A stretch of 5,620 nucleotides of DNA from Actinomycetota bacterium (GCA_016870675.1 VGAU01000132.1:1-5620), one strand, 5' to 3'; shown: positions 1 to 5,620, counted from the first letter of the stretch. Notes: generated by a model not told the origin, from the sequence alone. Numbers and translations are program-made.

Positions 1-1224
1 TTTTGCCTTACTGTACTGCTCTATAAGACCGTAAACCGTATATCTTCCAATGCCATCTATCACATCACCGGCTTTCAGGTCCTTCTTTGCTATAGCTATA
101 ACCTCAGATATCAAGCCGCAGTCAGGAACTATTGTAGGCTCACCATAAAAATAAGCTCTTGCAATGGATAAAGGAGTTTCAATACTGGTAAGATGATAGG
201 GTCTGTAAAGCAGATAATATGGTCCGCTTCCCAGCATTAGATATTCAAGGTCAGCCCGTATCATTTTATTTTCAGTGGTATAGACTAGAAATACACCCGG
301 AGCAAGATCTCCAATTACAAAATCCACCACTCCTTTTCTGGACAGTATCCCGCCATCTTTTTTTAACCTGAATACATTCAGTAAGTCTTTTATATCAGCT
401 CTAGGTCCATGCATACCCCTGCAATCCGGAACCAGACCGGTTGAATTGGAAAGGCACGCCATCTCTATCATTGATTTTGTGCCGTCCACAAAGGAAGTCA
501 TCATTTGTGCGCTTGAACCCTTGCTTTCGGCATAATCCTTAAGTGTAGTCGGATTTGCGTATCTATCCAGGGGATTATTTTTCCCTTTCCCCGCCGCAAT
601 AACCTCAAGTCCAAGTGCATCTGCAAAATCATATAGCTCTTTTAGCGCAGCCGGTTCATCTCCTGCTGAAACTGTATACACCACTCCAGCCTCATCCGCC
701 ATCTTTTTAATCAGTGGTCCAATTGTTACATCTGCCTCTACATTCAAGGCTACTATATGTTTTTTACACGATATTGCATTGGATGCTATATATGCTCCGG
801 CTTCAGGACTGCCCGTTGCATCTACTATTACATCCACATCATTAAGAACAAACAATATCGCAAGGTCATCTGCCACTATAAGCTTATCCTCTCCTGCCAG
901 CTGGTTTAATCTTTCCTTTATGCTGATATCTAAGCTGCCATCTTTGCTGTATCCTATGGTGATCCTGCTTATTTTATTATTTTCTAAATTTATCTTATTC
1001 TTGCTTTCAACCAGCACCATCTCATCGTAACCAATGTCCAGCTCTTTCAGGATACCGGTAATTCTACCTATATCCCGGTTTGCCACTGCAAGAACCTGCA
1101 TGCCATCCAGTTCCCTTATATGTGACACCAGGCTCCTTCCCATCTGACCCACTCCGGCTATGGCAACTTTTATGGATTTCCCCTTGCTTGCAAGGCTTTT
1201 CAGTTTTTTATTAAGGCCAAGCAC
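1..1224 (-). CDS. Homoserine dehydrogenase-like NAD(P) oxidoreductase with C-terminal SAF domain (COG4091 type), partial
   Basis: My reverse-strand translation gives 408 codons without a stop, running off the left window edge, so the C-terminus is missing. Start: GTG at 1224-1222, preceded by AGGAGG (1235-1230) with a 5-base spacer, a strong ribosome site. The N-terminus has a Rossmann dinucleotide fold with GVGQMG at residues 24-29, then DATGSPEAG (135-143), ALNVEADV (159-166), SAGDEPAA (186-193) and GKGKNNPLD (212-220), the layout of the predicted homoserine dehydrogenases of COG4091. From about residue 378 a SAF domain begins (AKKDLKAGDVIDGIGRYTVYG). Family members are usually somewhat over 400 residues, so little should be missing. 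The predicted role is cytosolic NAD(P)-dependent oxidation or reduction of a small hydroxy-acid or sugar-like substrate; the true substrate is unknown and homoserine is not assured. The neighbours do not help: the next gene is divergent and encodes a glycosyltransferase. Confidence 0.88.
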   Translation of the reverse strand, partial: MLGLNKKLKSLASKGKSIKVAIAGVGQMGRSLVSHIRELDGMQVLAVANRDIGRITGILKELDIGYDEMVLVESKNKINLENNKISRITIGYSKDGSLDISIKERLNQLAGEDKLIVADDLAILFVLNDVDVIVDATGSPEAGAYIASNAISCKKHIVALNVEADVTIGPLIKKMADEAGVVYTVSAGDEPAALKELYDFADALGLEVIAAGKGKNNPLDRYANPTTLKDYAESKGSSAQMMTSFVDGTKSMIEMACLSNSTGLVPDCRGMHGPRADIKDLLNVFRLKKDGGILSRKGVVDFVIGDLAPGVFLVYTTENKMIRADLEYLMLGSGPYYLLYRPYHLTSIETPLSIARAYFYGEPTIVPDCGLISEVIAIAKKDLKAGDVIDGIGRYTVYGLIEQYSKAK

Positions 1225-1229
1225 GAACT

Positions 1230-1277
1230 CCTCCTAAAAAAGAAAAAAAAATCTAAAGGCAAACAGAAGTAATTATA
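1230..1277 (-). promoter_or_regulatory. Candidate promoter -10 and ribosome binding site of the SAF-domain oxidoreductase
   Basis: On the minus strand there is an exact TATAAT at 1277-1272, about 48 bases before the GTG start, followed by a T-rich leader and AGGAGG at 1235-1230. No convincing -35 box lies 16-18 bases upstream; TTGATA is present but only 13 bases away. The ribosome site is well supported; the promoter is a guess in very AT-rich DNA. Confidence 0.4.
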
Positions 1278-1313
1278 TTACAATCTAATTTATCAATAAA
1301 CTATAAATTGAGG

Positions 1314-1386
1314 TGAACCTCTCCAGTTAGACACATTGTATACTAAAGTTTCTTAAGTTAATTTTGTGTCCAGTTTTTGGGGTTCA
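1314..1386. mobile_element. Short relic or MITE-like element with IS3-family-type inverted ends
   Basis: Two 22-base ends, 1314-1335 and 1365-1386, are inverted copies matching at 15 of 22 positions by my count. They share the outer TGAACC and the inner GACACA. They flank only 29 bases with no coding capacity. The TG...CA termini, the AGTTAGACA motif in the left end and the CCAGTTTTTGGGG motif in the right end are typical of IS3-family terminal repeats. I see no target-site duplication: AGG lies to the left and TAT to the right. The best reading is an old insertion sequence that lost its transposase by internal deletion, or a small non-autonomous derivative. It could alternatively be a chance or regulatory hairpin. 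Confidence 0.5.
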
Positions 1387-1464
1387 TATCAATCTGCAAT
1401 TTAATTATTATATTTATAAGTTATATAGTGTTAAAGTATAGTAGAGGAAAAATTAATTTATAAT
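1384..1464 (+). promoter_or_regulatory. Weak promoter candidates for the glycosyltransferase gene
   Basis: Two candidates precede the GTG at 1508. The first has TTCATA at 1384-1389 and TATTAT at 1406-1411 with a 16-base spacer; its -35 overlaps the right end of the IS3-like relic. The second is an exact TATAAT at 1459-1464 without a good -35. The region is so AT-rich that such matches are expected by chance. No ribosome binding site is visible immediately upstream of 1508. Confidence 0.22.
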
Positions 1465-1507
1465 TTGCTTTATTGTTAATAAATTTACTAAAAGATTTTT
1501 TAATATT

Positions 1508-2716
1508 GTGAAGGATAAATTAAAAATACTTATTACTGTAGAGTGTTATCCACCAGTTATTAATGGCTCCGGAATTGCTACCATGAGAATAGCAACTGGT
1601 TTAGCCAAAAGAGGTCACCAGGTAGTAATAGCTTGCCCCGGTAAAAGCATCAAACCTAAAATAAATATAGAATCAAATGTTACCGTTCATAGAGTTAGGT
1701 CATTGCCAGTACCAAAAATATCCCATCAAGGTTTTAGTTTTTCAGTCTTTCCCAGAAATTATATAAAACATATCTTTAAAGAATTTAAACCTAATATAGT
1801 CCATATTGCTGATCACTTTTTCATATCCAGTGCAGCTGTTTCATTAGCTAAAAAAAATAAAATAAAAGTTGTGGGGACTAATTATTTCACCCCATATAAT
1901 GCGATCGACAATTTAATAATAAAAAAGAACTCACTCTTATATAGAATTTTAGAGAAAATATTTTGGCATTATTTTTTAAACATATTCAATAATATAGATG
2001 TTGTAACTACACCGACAGCAGCTGCCAAAAAAATTATTCAAGATGTTGGGTTAAAAAAACAAGTAAATGTTATTTCATGTGGACTTGATATAGAAAAATT
2101 CAAAAAAAATAAACCTGGCAATGAAATTTTTTATAAATATAAAATCAATACAAATAAAATTATTTTTCTATCTGCCAGCAGGTTGGATAGAGAAAAAAGG
2201 GTGGATGTACTATTAGAAGCCTTATCTATGCTAAAAGACAAAATAGACTTTCAATTTATAATAACTGGAAGAGGTATTGATAAGGAAAATTTAGAAAAAG
2301 TCACTTTAAAGAAGAATTTAACTGATAGAGTAGTATTTACTGATTTTGTTCCTGATTCAGAACTGGAGAACCTGTATTCATTAAGTGATATCTTTCTAAC
2401 TGCAAGTGAAGTGGAGCTGCAGGGGCTGTCCATTATGGAGGCAATGGCTTCAGGACTTCCTGTTGTAGCAGCAAACTCAATGGCAATACCAGAACTAGTT
2501 AAAGATGGTATTAATGGTTATCTTTTTGAACCAGGCAATGCAACAGATGCAAGTGAAAAAATATTGCAGCTTGCAAGTTATAAAAAATTAAGAGAATATA
2601 TGTCATTAAATAGCCTGAGATTAATAAAGGAACATGATTTAGAGGTTACTCTTTTTAAATTTGAAGAAATATATTATGAACATATATCAGAAATATCAAA
2701 AGTTAACAAAACTTAA
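1508..2716 (+). CDS. GT-B glycosyltransferase family 4, resembling diacylglycerol/lipid glucosyltransferases
   Basis: The 402-residue protein has the two Rossmann domains of a GT-B, retaining GT4 enzyme. The N-terminal acceptor domain begins KILITVECYPPVINGSGIA and includes ADHFF and GTNYFTPYNA, as in MgtA/DgtA-like lipid glycosyltransferases. The C-terminal donor domain has SASRLDREKR (R225 and K230, expected to contact the nucleotide-sugar phosphates). It also has the E-x7-E motif (E303 and E311) within ASEVELQGLSIMEAMASGLPVVAA. The QGL form of this motif is frequent in enzymes that glucosylate diacylglycerol, so transfer of a hexose from a UDP- or GDP-sugar to a membrane lipid or cell-surface glycan at the cytoplasmic face is likely; donor and acceptor cannot be fixed. 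The start is GTG: no ATG, GTG or TTG lies upstream in frame before a stop at 1454-1456, and no Shine-Dalgarno is seen. The first two thirds are strikingly rich in AAA, ATA and TTT codons compared with both neighbours, suggesting separate ancestry. It converges on the sirtuin gene with a 15-base gap. Confidence 0.9.
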   Translation: MKDKLKILITVECYPPVINGSGIATMRIATGLAKRGHQVVIACPGKSIKPKINIESNVTVHRVRSLPVPKISHQGFSFSVFPRNYIKHIFKEFKPNIVHIADHFFISSAAVSLAKKNKIKVVGTNYFTPYNAIDNLIIKKNSLLYRILEKIFWHYFLNIFNNIDVVTTPTAAAKKIIQDVGLKKQVNVISCGLDIEKFKKNKPGNEIFYKYKINTNKIIFLSASRLDREKRVDVLLEALSMLKDKIDFQFIITGRGIDKENLEKVTLKKNLTDRVVFTDFVPDSELENLYSLSDIFLTASEVELQGLSIMEAMASGLPVVAANSMAIPELVKDGINGYLFEPGNATDASEKILQLASYKKLREYMSLNSLRLIKEHDLEVTLFKFEEIYYEHISEISKVNKT

Positions 2717-2731
2717 CCATAAGTAAATCCT

Positions 2732-3505
2732 TTAAGAGCTCCTTTCCACCCGCCTTTTTATCTCCTTATAGATCGCCTCCAGTGCACTGCCTGCCTTTTC
2801 ATTCCAGGTGGTATATGCCCTCCGGTCATAATAAGTCCTTTCCCTGTTTATAATGATATACCTTTTTGCCATAGCCGGTAGACTATTTACCGGAGTTACC
2901 TCCAGACTAGAACCTATAACCAGAAGGAGATCGCAACCTTCAACCTCTGCAGTTGCCTCCATAAAACATTCTGGAAGCTCATCGCCAAAAAGAACGACAT
3001 CCGGCCTTAATGTCCCCCCACAGCTGTCACACACTGGAGGTACAATCCCGCTTCTGACCTTCTCAGCCAAAAGATCAAAATCAGTCTTTTCCCCGCAGGA
3101 CATACAGTATCCTCCCCTTAAATTTCCATGGACTTCATAGACCTTTTCTGAGCCTGCTTTCAGGTGCAGCCCATCAATGTTCTGGGTAATCACGCAGGAC
3201 AGGTATCCTTCTTTTTCCATTTCTGCAAGGATATAATGTGCACTGTTAGGCTTTGCGCTCTTTATTTCCTTAAAAAATTTCAGCATTGCCACTGCCTGCT
3301 TATAAAAGCCTTCAGGATTGCCATACAGCATGCCGCTGGTCATAACTCCAGGGTCAAATTTTGACCATATACCTCCGGGGCTCCTGAAATCAGGTATTCC
3401 GCTTTCCGTTGATATCCCTGCGCCGGTCAGCACTACAGTCTTGCCGCTTTCCAGGATTGCTTCTGCTATTTTTACCGGTTTTTTTGTATCCATTGTCCTT
3501 AACAT
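2732..3505 (-). CDS. Sir2-family NAD-dependent protein deacylase (sirtuin)
   Basis: This is a complete 257-residue bacterial sirtuin. It uses NAD+ to remove acetyl or related acyl groups from lysines, giving nicotinamide and O-acyl-ADP-ribose, in the cytosol. Motifs in order: GAGIS (28-32) and GIPDFRS (36-42) for NAD binding, TQNIDGLH (107-114), the catalytic His126 in VHG, a zinc-ribbon C134/C137...C159/C162, FGDELP (173-178, where FGE is more common), and GSSLEVTPV (198-206). The Tyr-x-x-Arg signature of desuccinylases (SIRT5/CobB class III) is not visible after PDFRS; the segment FDPGVMTSGMLYGNPEGFY instead resembles the class U enzyme of Thermotoga. A deacetylase-type activity is therefore inferred. 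The start is uncertain: Met1 (3505) has only weak upstream purines, and Met5 (3493) has AAGGA but only about two bases away. The gene is divergent from the BtrH-like gene across 108 bases and convergent with the glycosyltransferase, so it is probably transcribed alone. Confidence 0.95.
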   Translation of the reverse strand: MLRTMDTKKPVKIAEAILESGKTVVLTGAGISTESGIPDFRSPGGIWSKFDPGVMTSGMLYGNPEGFYKQAVAMLKFFKEIKSAKPNSAHYILAEMEKEGYLSCVITQNIDGLHLKAGSEKVYEVHGNLRGGYCMSCGEKTDFDLLAEKVRSGIVPPVCDSCGGTLRPDVVLFGDELPECFMEATAEVEGCDLLLVIGSSLEVTPVNSLPAMAKRYIIINRERTYYDRRAYTTWNEKAGSALEAIYKEIKRRVERSS

Positions 3506-3539
3506 CTAAACACCGTAATATTTATTTTAATTTAATAAG

Positions 3540-3603
3540 TTGAAAATAGTAAATAGTATTCTTCCATGTTAAAATTTTTAACTATATAAATTTACTTAAA
3601 AGG
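3540..3603 (+). promoter_or_regulatory. Possible promoter and ribosome site of the BtrH-like gene in the divergent region
   Basis: The 108 bases between the sirtuin and BtrH-like starts must hold both promoters. On the plus strand, TG followed one base later by TAAAAT (TG at 3567-3568, TAAAAT at 3570-3575) looks like an extended -10. TTGAAA at 3540-3545 resembles a -35 but lies 24 bases away, too far for a standard pair. AAAAGG at 3598-3603, ten bases before the ATG at 3614, is a reasonable ribosome site. No clear operator or inverted repeat is seen. Confidence 0.3.
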
Positions 3604-3613
3604 TAATAAATCT

Positions 3614-4603
3614 ATGAAAAGATTACTTGAACTTCCGCACAGAGTTTGTGAATCTACATGCTATATAAACGGACTTGAAGACATACTGGAATGGAAGGGA
3701 GTAAAGTATCCCTATTACCTTCTATCTGTACTGGGCGGAATAGGTGAATTTACATATCTTAAATTTAAAATTGCAGATCCTCCTTGCATGGTTTACTGGG
3801 GCGCTAACCCAAAATATTTACTTAATGACCTTGAAAATATAATCGGATTTAAACAGATAATAATGGAAAACAGGGTTTTTAAGAACACCTTTCCCAGAAT
3901 AAGACAGTACATTGATAACGGCCAGCCAGTTGTTGCAGGCGCACTTGATATGTACTACTTGCATTATTACAGGGATATATACAAAAAACAGCATATCCCA
4001 ATTCATTATATCCTTATAGTTGGCTATGATGACAAAAAAGAGGAAGTTTACATCCACGACTGCACATTTGATGGTATCCAGAATATATCTTACGAAGAAT
4101 TCGAGAAATCTTTAAATGTAAATGTGGCAGGGATGAGTAAGAAAAATACAATAAGAGCATTCATCCTGCCGGATAAACTGCCTTCCGAGCTTGATGCTGC
4201 AAAAAAAGGCTTCAATCTTAGGACAGAAAAAATGCTAAATCCACCTATCAGCATGCTTGGAATACCGGCAATGAAAAAACTTTCAAAAGAGATTTTTAAC
4301 TGGGAAAATGAGAAATGCTTTGACCATCTGGTAACTTATGCAACCATTCCTCCTCATCTGCCGGAAACATTTGAAAACAGCAATGGCATGAGGTTCTGGA
4401 AATCAAGAGTCCTAAATGAGCTCGGGACAAAATATGAAATGGATAACTGGGTAAAGGCATCAGAATTATTTAACCAGTCAGGAAAGCTGATAATTGATAT
4501 CTGCAAGGCTGCTATGAATAGAGACAGAAAAGCTATCTCAGATTTACTCTTAAAAGTTGCAGATATTGAAGAGAGGGCTTATGGGTTTGTTAAGACAAAG
4601 TGA
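3614..4603 (+). CDS. BtrH N-terminal domain protein (papain-like acyltransferase fold) with helical C-terminal domain
   Basis: The 329-residue protein matches the BtrH_N family (butirosin biosynthesis protein H, N-terminal), usually followed by a DUF4872-like region. In BtrH this fold moves an acyl chain from an acyl carrier protein to an aminoglycoside amine. Visible marks: C12 in HRVCESTCYING, corresponding to the family's HCxS cysteine; a Gly-rich VLGGIGEF (39-46); NGQPVVAGALDMYYLHYY, matching the family's PVxxxxDxYYLPY stretch; H131 in IPIHYILIVGYDD; and D149 in VYIHDC. Together these suggest a Cys12/His131/Asp149 triad. Residues from about 165 onward appear helical and carry no motif I recognise. 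There is no signal peptide or membrane segment, so it should be cytosolic. No carrier protein, synthetase or aminoglycoside gene lies in the window, so the substrate is unknown; acyl transfer, amide hydrolysis or peptidase-like activity are all possible. The start is ATG with AAAAGG ten bases upstream. Confidence 0.85.
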   Translation: MKRLLELPHRVCESTCYINGLEDILEWKGVKYPYYLLSVLGGIGEFTYLKFKIADPPCMVYWGANPKYLLNDLENIIGFKQIIMENRVFKNTFPRIRQYIDNGQPVVAGALDMYYLHYYRDIYKKQHIPIHYILIVGYDDKKEEVYIHDCTFDGIQNISYEEFEKSLNVNVAGMSKKNTIRAFILPDKLPSELDAAKKGFNLRTEKMLNPPISMLGIPAMKKLSKEIFNWENEKCFDHLVTYATIPPHLPETFENSNGMRFWKSRVLNELGTKYEMDNWVKASELFNQSGKLIIDICKAAMNRDRKAISDLLLKVADIEERAYGFVKTK

Positions 4604-4729
4604 TAATAATTACATTTAATTAACCTGGAAAAGTTTTCTTAAGTATTTTTAGAAAATTAGTTTAAAAAAGAAATTGGAGTTAGCCTGTAAGCCGAGCACT
4701 ATTTTGAATAGGATATAATTTCTTAATTT
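4604..4729. other. AT-rich intergenic region between the BtrH-like gene and the recombinase
   Basis: This stretch shows no gene and no convincing GC-rich terminator after the BtrH-like stop. Only AT-only hairpins occur, such as TTTTCT against AGAAAA around 4633-4656. Its notable content is the RNase P RNA-like string at 4676-4699 and the TATAAT at 4714-4719, both listed separately. Confidence 0.6.
4676..4699 (-). other. Possible RNase P RNA 3'-end fragment, candidate attachment site
   Basis: Read on the minus strand, this segment contains CTCGGCTTACAGGCTAACTC, which strongly resembles the end of bacterial RNase P RNA: the conserved GGCTTA followed by the 3' strand of helix P1. The conserved ACAGAA that should precede it is replaced by ATAGTG, so resemblance stops there; the rest of rnpB is absent. 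A 3' fragment of an RNA gene directly beside a tyrosine recombinase gene is the usual signature of an att site. In this orientation the sequence below 4676, with a T-rich run at about 4663-4669, would be native chromosome downstream of rnpB, and the sequence above 4700 would be the element. The match is from memory and short, so this is tentative. Confidence 0.35.
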
Positions 4730-4746
4730 GTGTTGAAAAAGCAGGT
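4714..4746 (+). promoter_or_regulatory. Candidate -10 box and ribosome site deciding the recombinase start
   Basis: An exact TATAAT at 4714-4719 would start transcription near 4726, leaving almost no leader for the GTG at 4730 but about 30 bases for the ATG at 4757. AGGT at 4743-4746 lies ten bases before that ATG. Together these favour ATG 4757 (residue 10 of the longer frame) as the real start. No good -35 is seen. Confidence 0.35.
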
Positions 4747-5509
4747 AAAAACTAATATGAGAAATTATATTGATAGCTTTCTTAGCTACATGAAAACCGA
4801 AAAAATCGCCTCCCCTTCTACAATTTACGGCTACAGAAAAGAGGTCGGAAAATTTATTGATTACATAAATCTTGAAAATATTACTGATGTAAACTTAATT
4901 AGTACAAGTACCATACGGCAGTATTTCTACTATGCCAGGGAAAGCAGGGGCTTATGCCAGAGCTCCATATCAAAAATAATTGCCACTATAAAAAGCTTTT
5001 TTAATTATCTCGAAGAAGAGGAGATAATAGTAAAGAATCCGGCAAGGAAAATAAGGGTCCCTAAAAAGATATATAAAATCCCTTCTGTAATGTCAAAGTA
5101 TGAGGTGGATTTAATCATTAGGTCGGTAGATTTTGCGCCCTTAAGGTGCAAAAAAAATAATACAAGAGATAAGCTTATACTGTCGCTTCTCTACTATACC
5201 GGTATAAGGAAAAGTGAACTTCTTAATTTAAACTGGACTGATATTAATCTTTCTAAAAGCAGTGTTATTATAAGGCGAGGCAAGGGTGGAAAGGACAGGT
5301 TAATCCCCCTTCATAAAAAGGTTACAGAGCTGCTTGATAAATACCTTGATGAAAGGCTTCCACTTGAAACAGATGCATTACTAATTGGTGAGCAGGGAAA
5401 AAGGTTGTGCAAAGGCAGCTTTACATATCTACTGAACATGTATCTTTGCCTCTCAGGTCTAAAGAAGAAAGGATATACTGCACACAGCTTCAGGCAATAT
5501 GGTGAGTAA
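4730..5509 (+). pseudogene. XerC/XerD-like tyrosine recombinase (integrase), truncated before the catalytic tyrosine
   Basis: The frame gives 259 residues. The N-terminal SAM-like core-binding domain spans about residues 10-100 (FLSYMKTEKIASPSTIYGYRKEV, then NPARKIRVPK). The catalytic domain follows with TGIRKSEL (Arg160), GKGGKDR (Lys185 the likely catalytic Lys) and HSFR (His252, Arg255). Intact enzymes continue with HTFATHLL, a second His/Trp, LGH and the nucleophilic Tyr, some 35-50 more residues. Here the text after HSFR is only QYGE and a stop, and that stop lies in DNA belonging to the repeat-rich segment starting near 5501. The protein therefore cannot form the covalent DNA-Tyr intermediate and should be inactive unless the missing end is supplied elsewhere. 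The start may be GTG 4730 or, more likely, ATG 4757. Its place beside an RNase P RNA-like fragment suggests it was the integrase of an integrative element; a XerC/D-like chromosomal role is the alternative. Confidence 0.85.
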
Positions 5510-5620
5510 AGTAAAATGGTGAGTGAATCAGTTTTTAGTGTGGTTTTACCCTGTATTTGTATAAATCACTCACCATTTTAACTACCTCATTTTTTACAGA
5601 GAGAGTTTAAAAATATCATC
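5501..5620. mobile_element. End of an inserted mobile element interrupting the recombinase (family not identified)
   Basis: Recombinase coding similarity ends abruptly around 5497-5500 and repeat-rich noncoding DNA follows. GGTGAGT occurs at 5501-5507 and 5518-5524, and inverted at 5568-5574. A perfect 15-base inverted repeat, TAAAATGGTGAGTGA, lies at 5512-5526 and 5566-5580 around a 39-base loop. Repeated short motifs near a boundary are typical of the terminal and subterminal transposase-binding sites of insertion sequences. No transposase frame is visible before the window ends, and none of the frames after 5580 resumes a recombinase C-terminus, so the element is either longer than the window shows or the recombinase tail is lost. 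I cannot name the family, and the outer boundary near 5498-5501 is approximate. Confidence 0.55.
5512..5580. repeat. Perfect 15-bp inverted repeat with 39-base loop
   Basis: The arms are 5512-5526 and 5566-5580, with no mismatches. The loop is too long and the following T-run too poor for a standard intrinsic terminator. It is better read as paired recognition sites of a mobile element. Confidence 0.8.

Noticed and set aside
779..1030. 83-codon plus-strand open frame
   Set aside because: It lies entirely within and antisense to the well-supported oxidoreductase gene and reads as low-complexity Ser/Leu text with no ribosome site.
1310..1321. GAGGTGAACCTC as an operator palindrome
   Set aside because: Five-base arms around a two-base centre overlap the end of the IS3-like relic, which explains the sequence better.
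1345..1358. Shared string TTTCTTAAGT at 1349-1358 and 4635-4644 as a repeat
   Set aside because: Ten AT-rich bases around a CTTAAG palindrome are easily shared by chance; the similarity does not extend convincingly.
2251..2433. 60-codon minus-strand frame inside the glycosyltransferase
   Set aside because: It covers the conserved donor domain antisense and has no support of its own.
2853..3509. Three plus-strand open frames opposite the sirtuin
   Set aside because: The sirtuin motifs are unambiguous on the minus strand; the opposite frames have no recognisable domain and look like shadows.
3818..4057. 79-codon minus-strand frame inside the BtrH-like gene
   Set aside because: It is antisense to the conserved BtrH_N domain, with a hydrophobic composition expected from the opposite strand of this AT-rich gene.
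4633..4656. Hairpin TTTTCT/AGAAAA after the BtrH-like gene as a terminator
   Set aside because: The stem is six almost purely AT pairs and would be too unstable.
5516..5581. 21-codon ATG frame in the terminal repeat segment
   Set aside because: Its codons coincide with the two arms of the inverted repeat, so the frame is a by-product of the repeat; no ribosome site precedes it.
5512..5600. The 15-bp stem as an intrinsic terminator of the recombinase
   Set aside because: The 39-base loop is too long, the stem contains only moderate GC, and no uninterrupted T-run follows directly.
1..5620. CRISPR array, tRNA or rRNA genes
   Set aside because: No regularly spaced direct repeats, cloverleaf with CCA-proximal stem, or recognisable rRNA segments were seen on either strand.

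Overview
The window looks like part of a low-GC bacterial chromosome. Genes sit on both strands, ATA (Ile) and AGA/AGG (Arg) codons are frequent, and at least two genes appear to start with GTG. Codon style and gene families would fit an anaerobic or thermophilic Firmicutes-like or candidate-phylum bacterium, but nothing here fixes the lineage. There are five protein genes and the traces of up to three mobile-element events.

Layout. Positions 1-1224 (minus) hold most of a homoserine-dehydrogenase-like NAD(P) oxidoreductase with a C-terminal SAF domain; its last residues lie off the left edge. Positions 1225-1507 are an AT-rich divergent intergenic region. It contains a 73-bp relic with IS3-family-like inverted ends (1314-1386) and weak promoter candidates for both flanking genes. 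Positions 1508-2716 (plus) encode a GT-B family 4 glycosyltransferase resembling diacylglycerol/lipid glucosyltransferases; it is more AT-rich than its neighbours. It converges, with a 15-bp gap, on a complete sirtuin gene (2732-3505, minus). A 108-bp divergent region separates the sirtuin from a BtrH-N-type protein (3614-4603, plus), a papain-like acyltransferase-fold protein with a visible Cys/His/Asp triad.

The right end looks like mobile DNA. Just before a tyrosine recombinase gene (4730-5509, plus), 4676-4699 read on the minus strand resemble the 3' end of bacterial RNase P RNA, as expected of an attachment site used by an integrative element. The recombinase keeps the Arg, Lys and His-x-x-Arg catalytic residues but is cut off right after HSFR, losing the Tyr nucleophile. 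From about 5498-5501 the sequence becomes a different kind of DNA, with three copies of GGTGAGT (one inverted) and a perfect 15-bp inverted repeat, most simply read as the end of another inserted element.

The genes do not form one clear pathway or operon; orientation changes at almost every gene. The two ideas most worth testing are (i) an integrative element at an RNase P RNA 3' end whose integrase was later inactivated by a second insertion, and (ii) a stand-alone BtrH-like acyltransferase divergent from a sirtuin deacylase.
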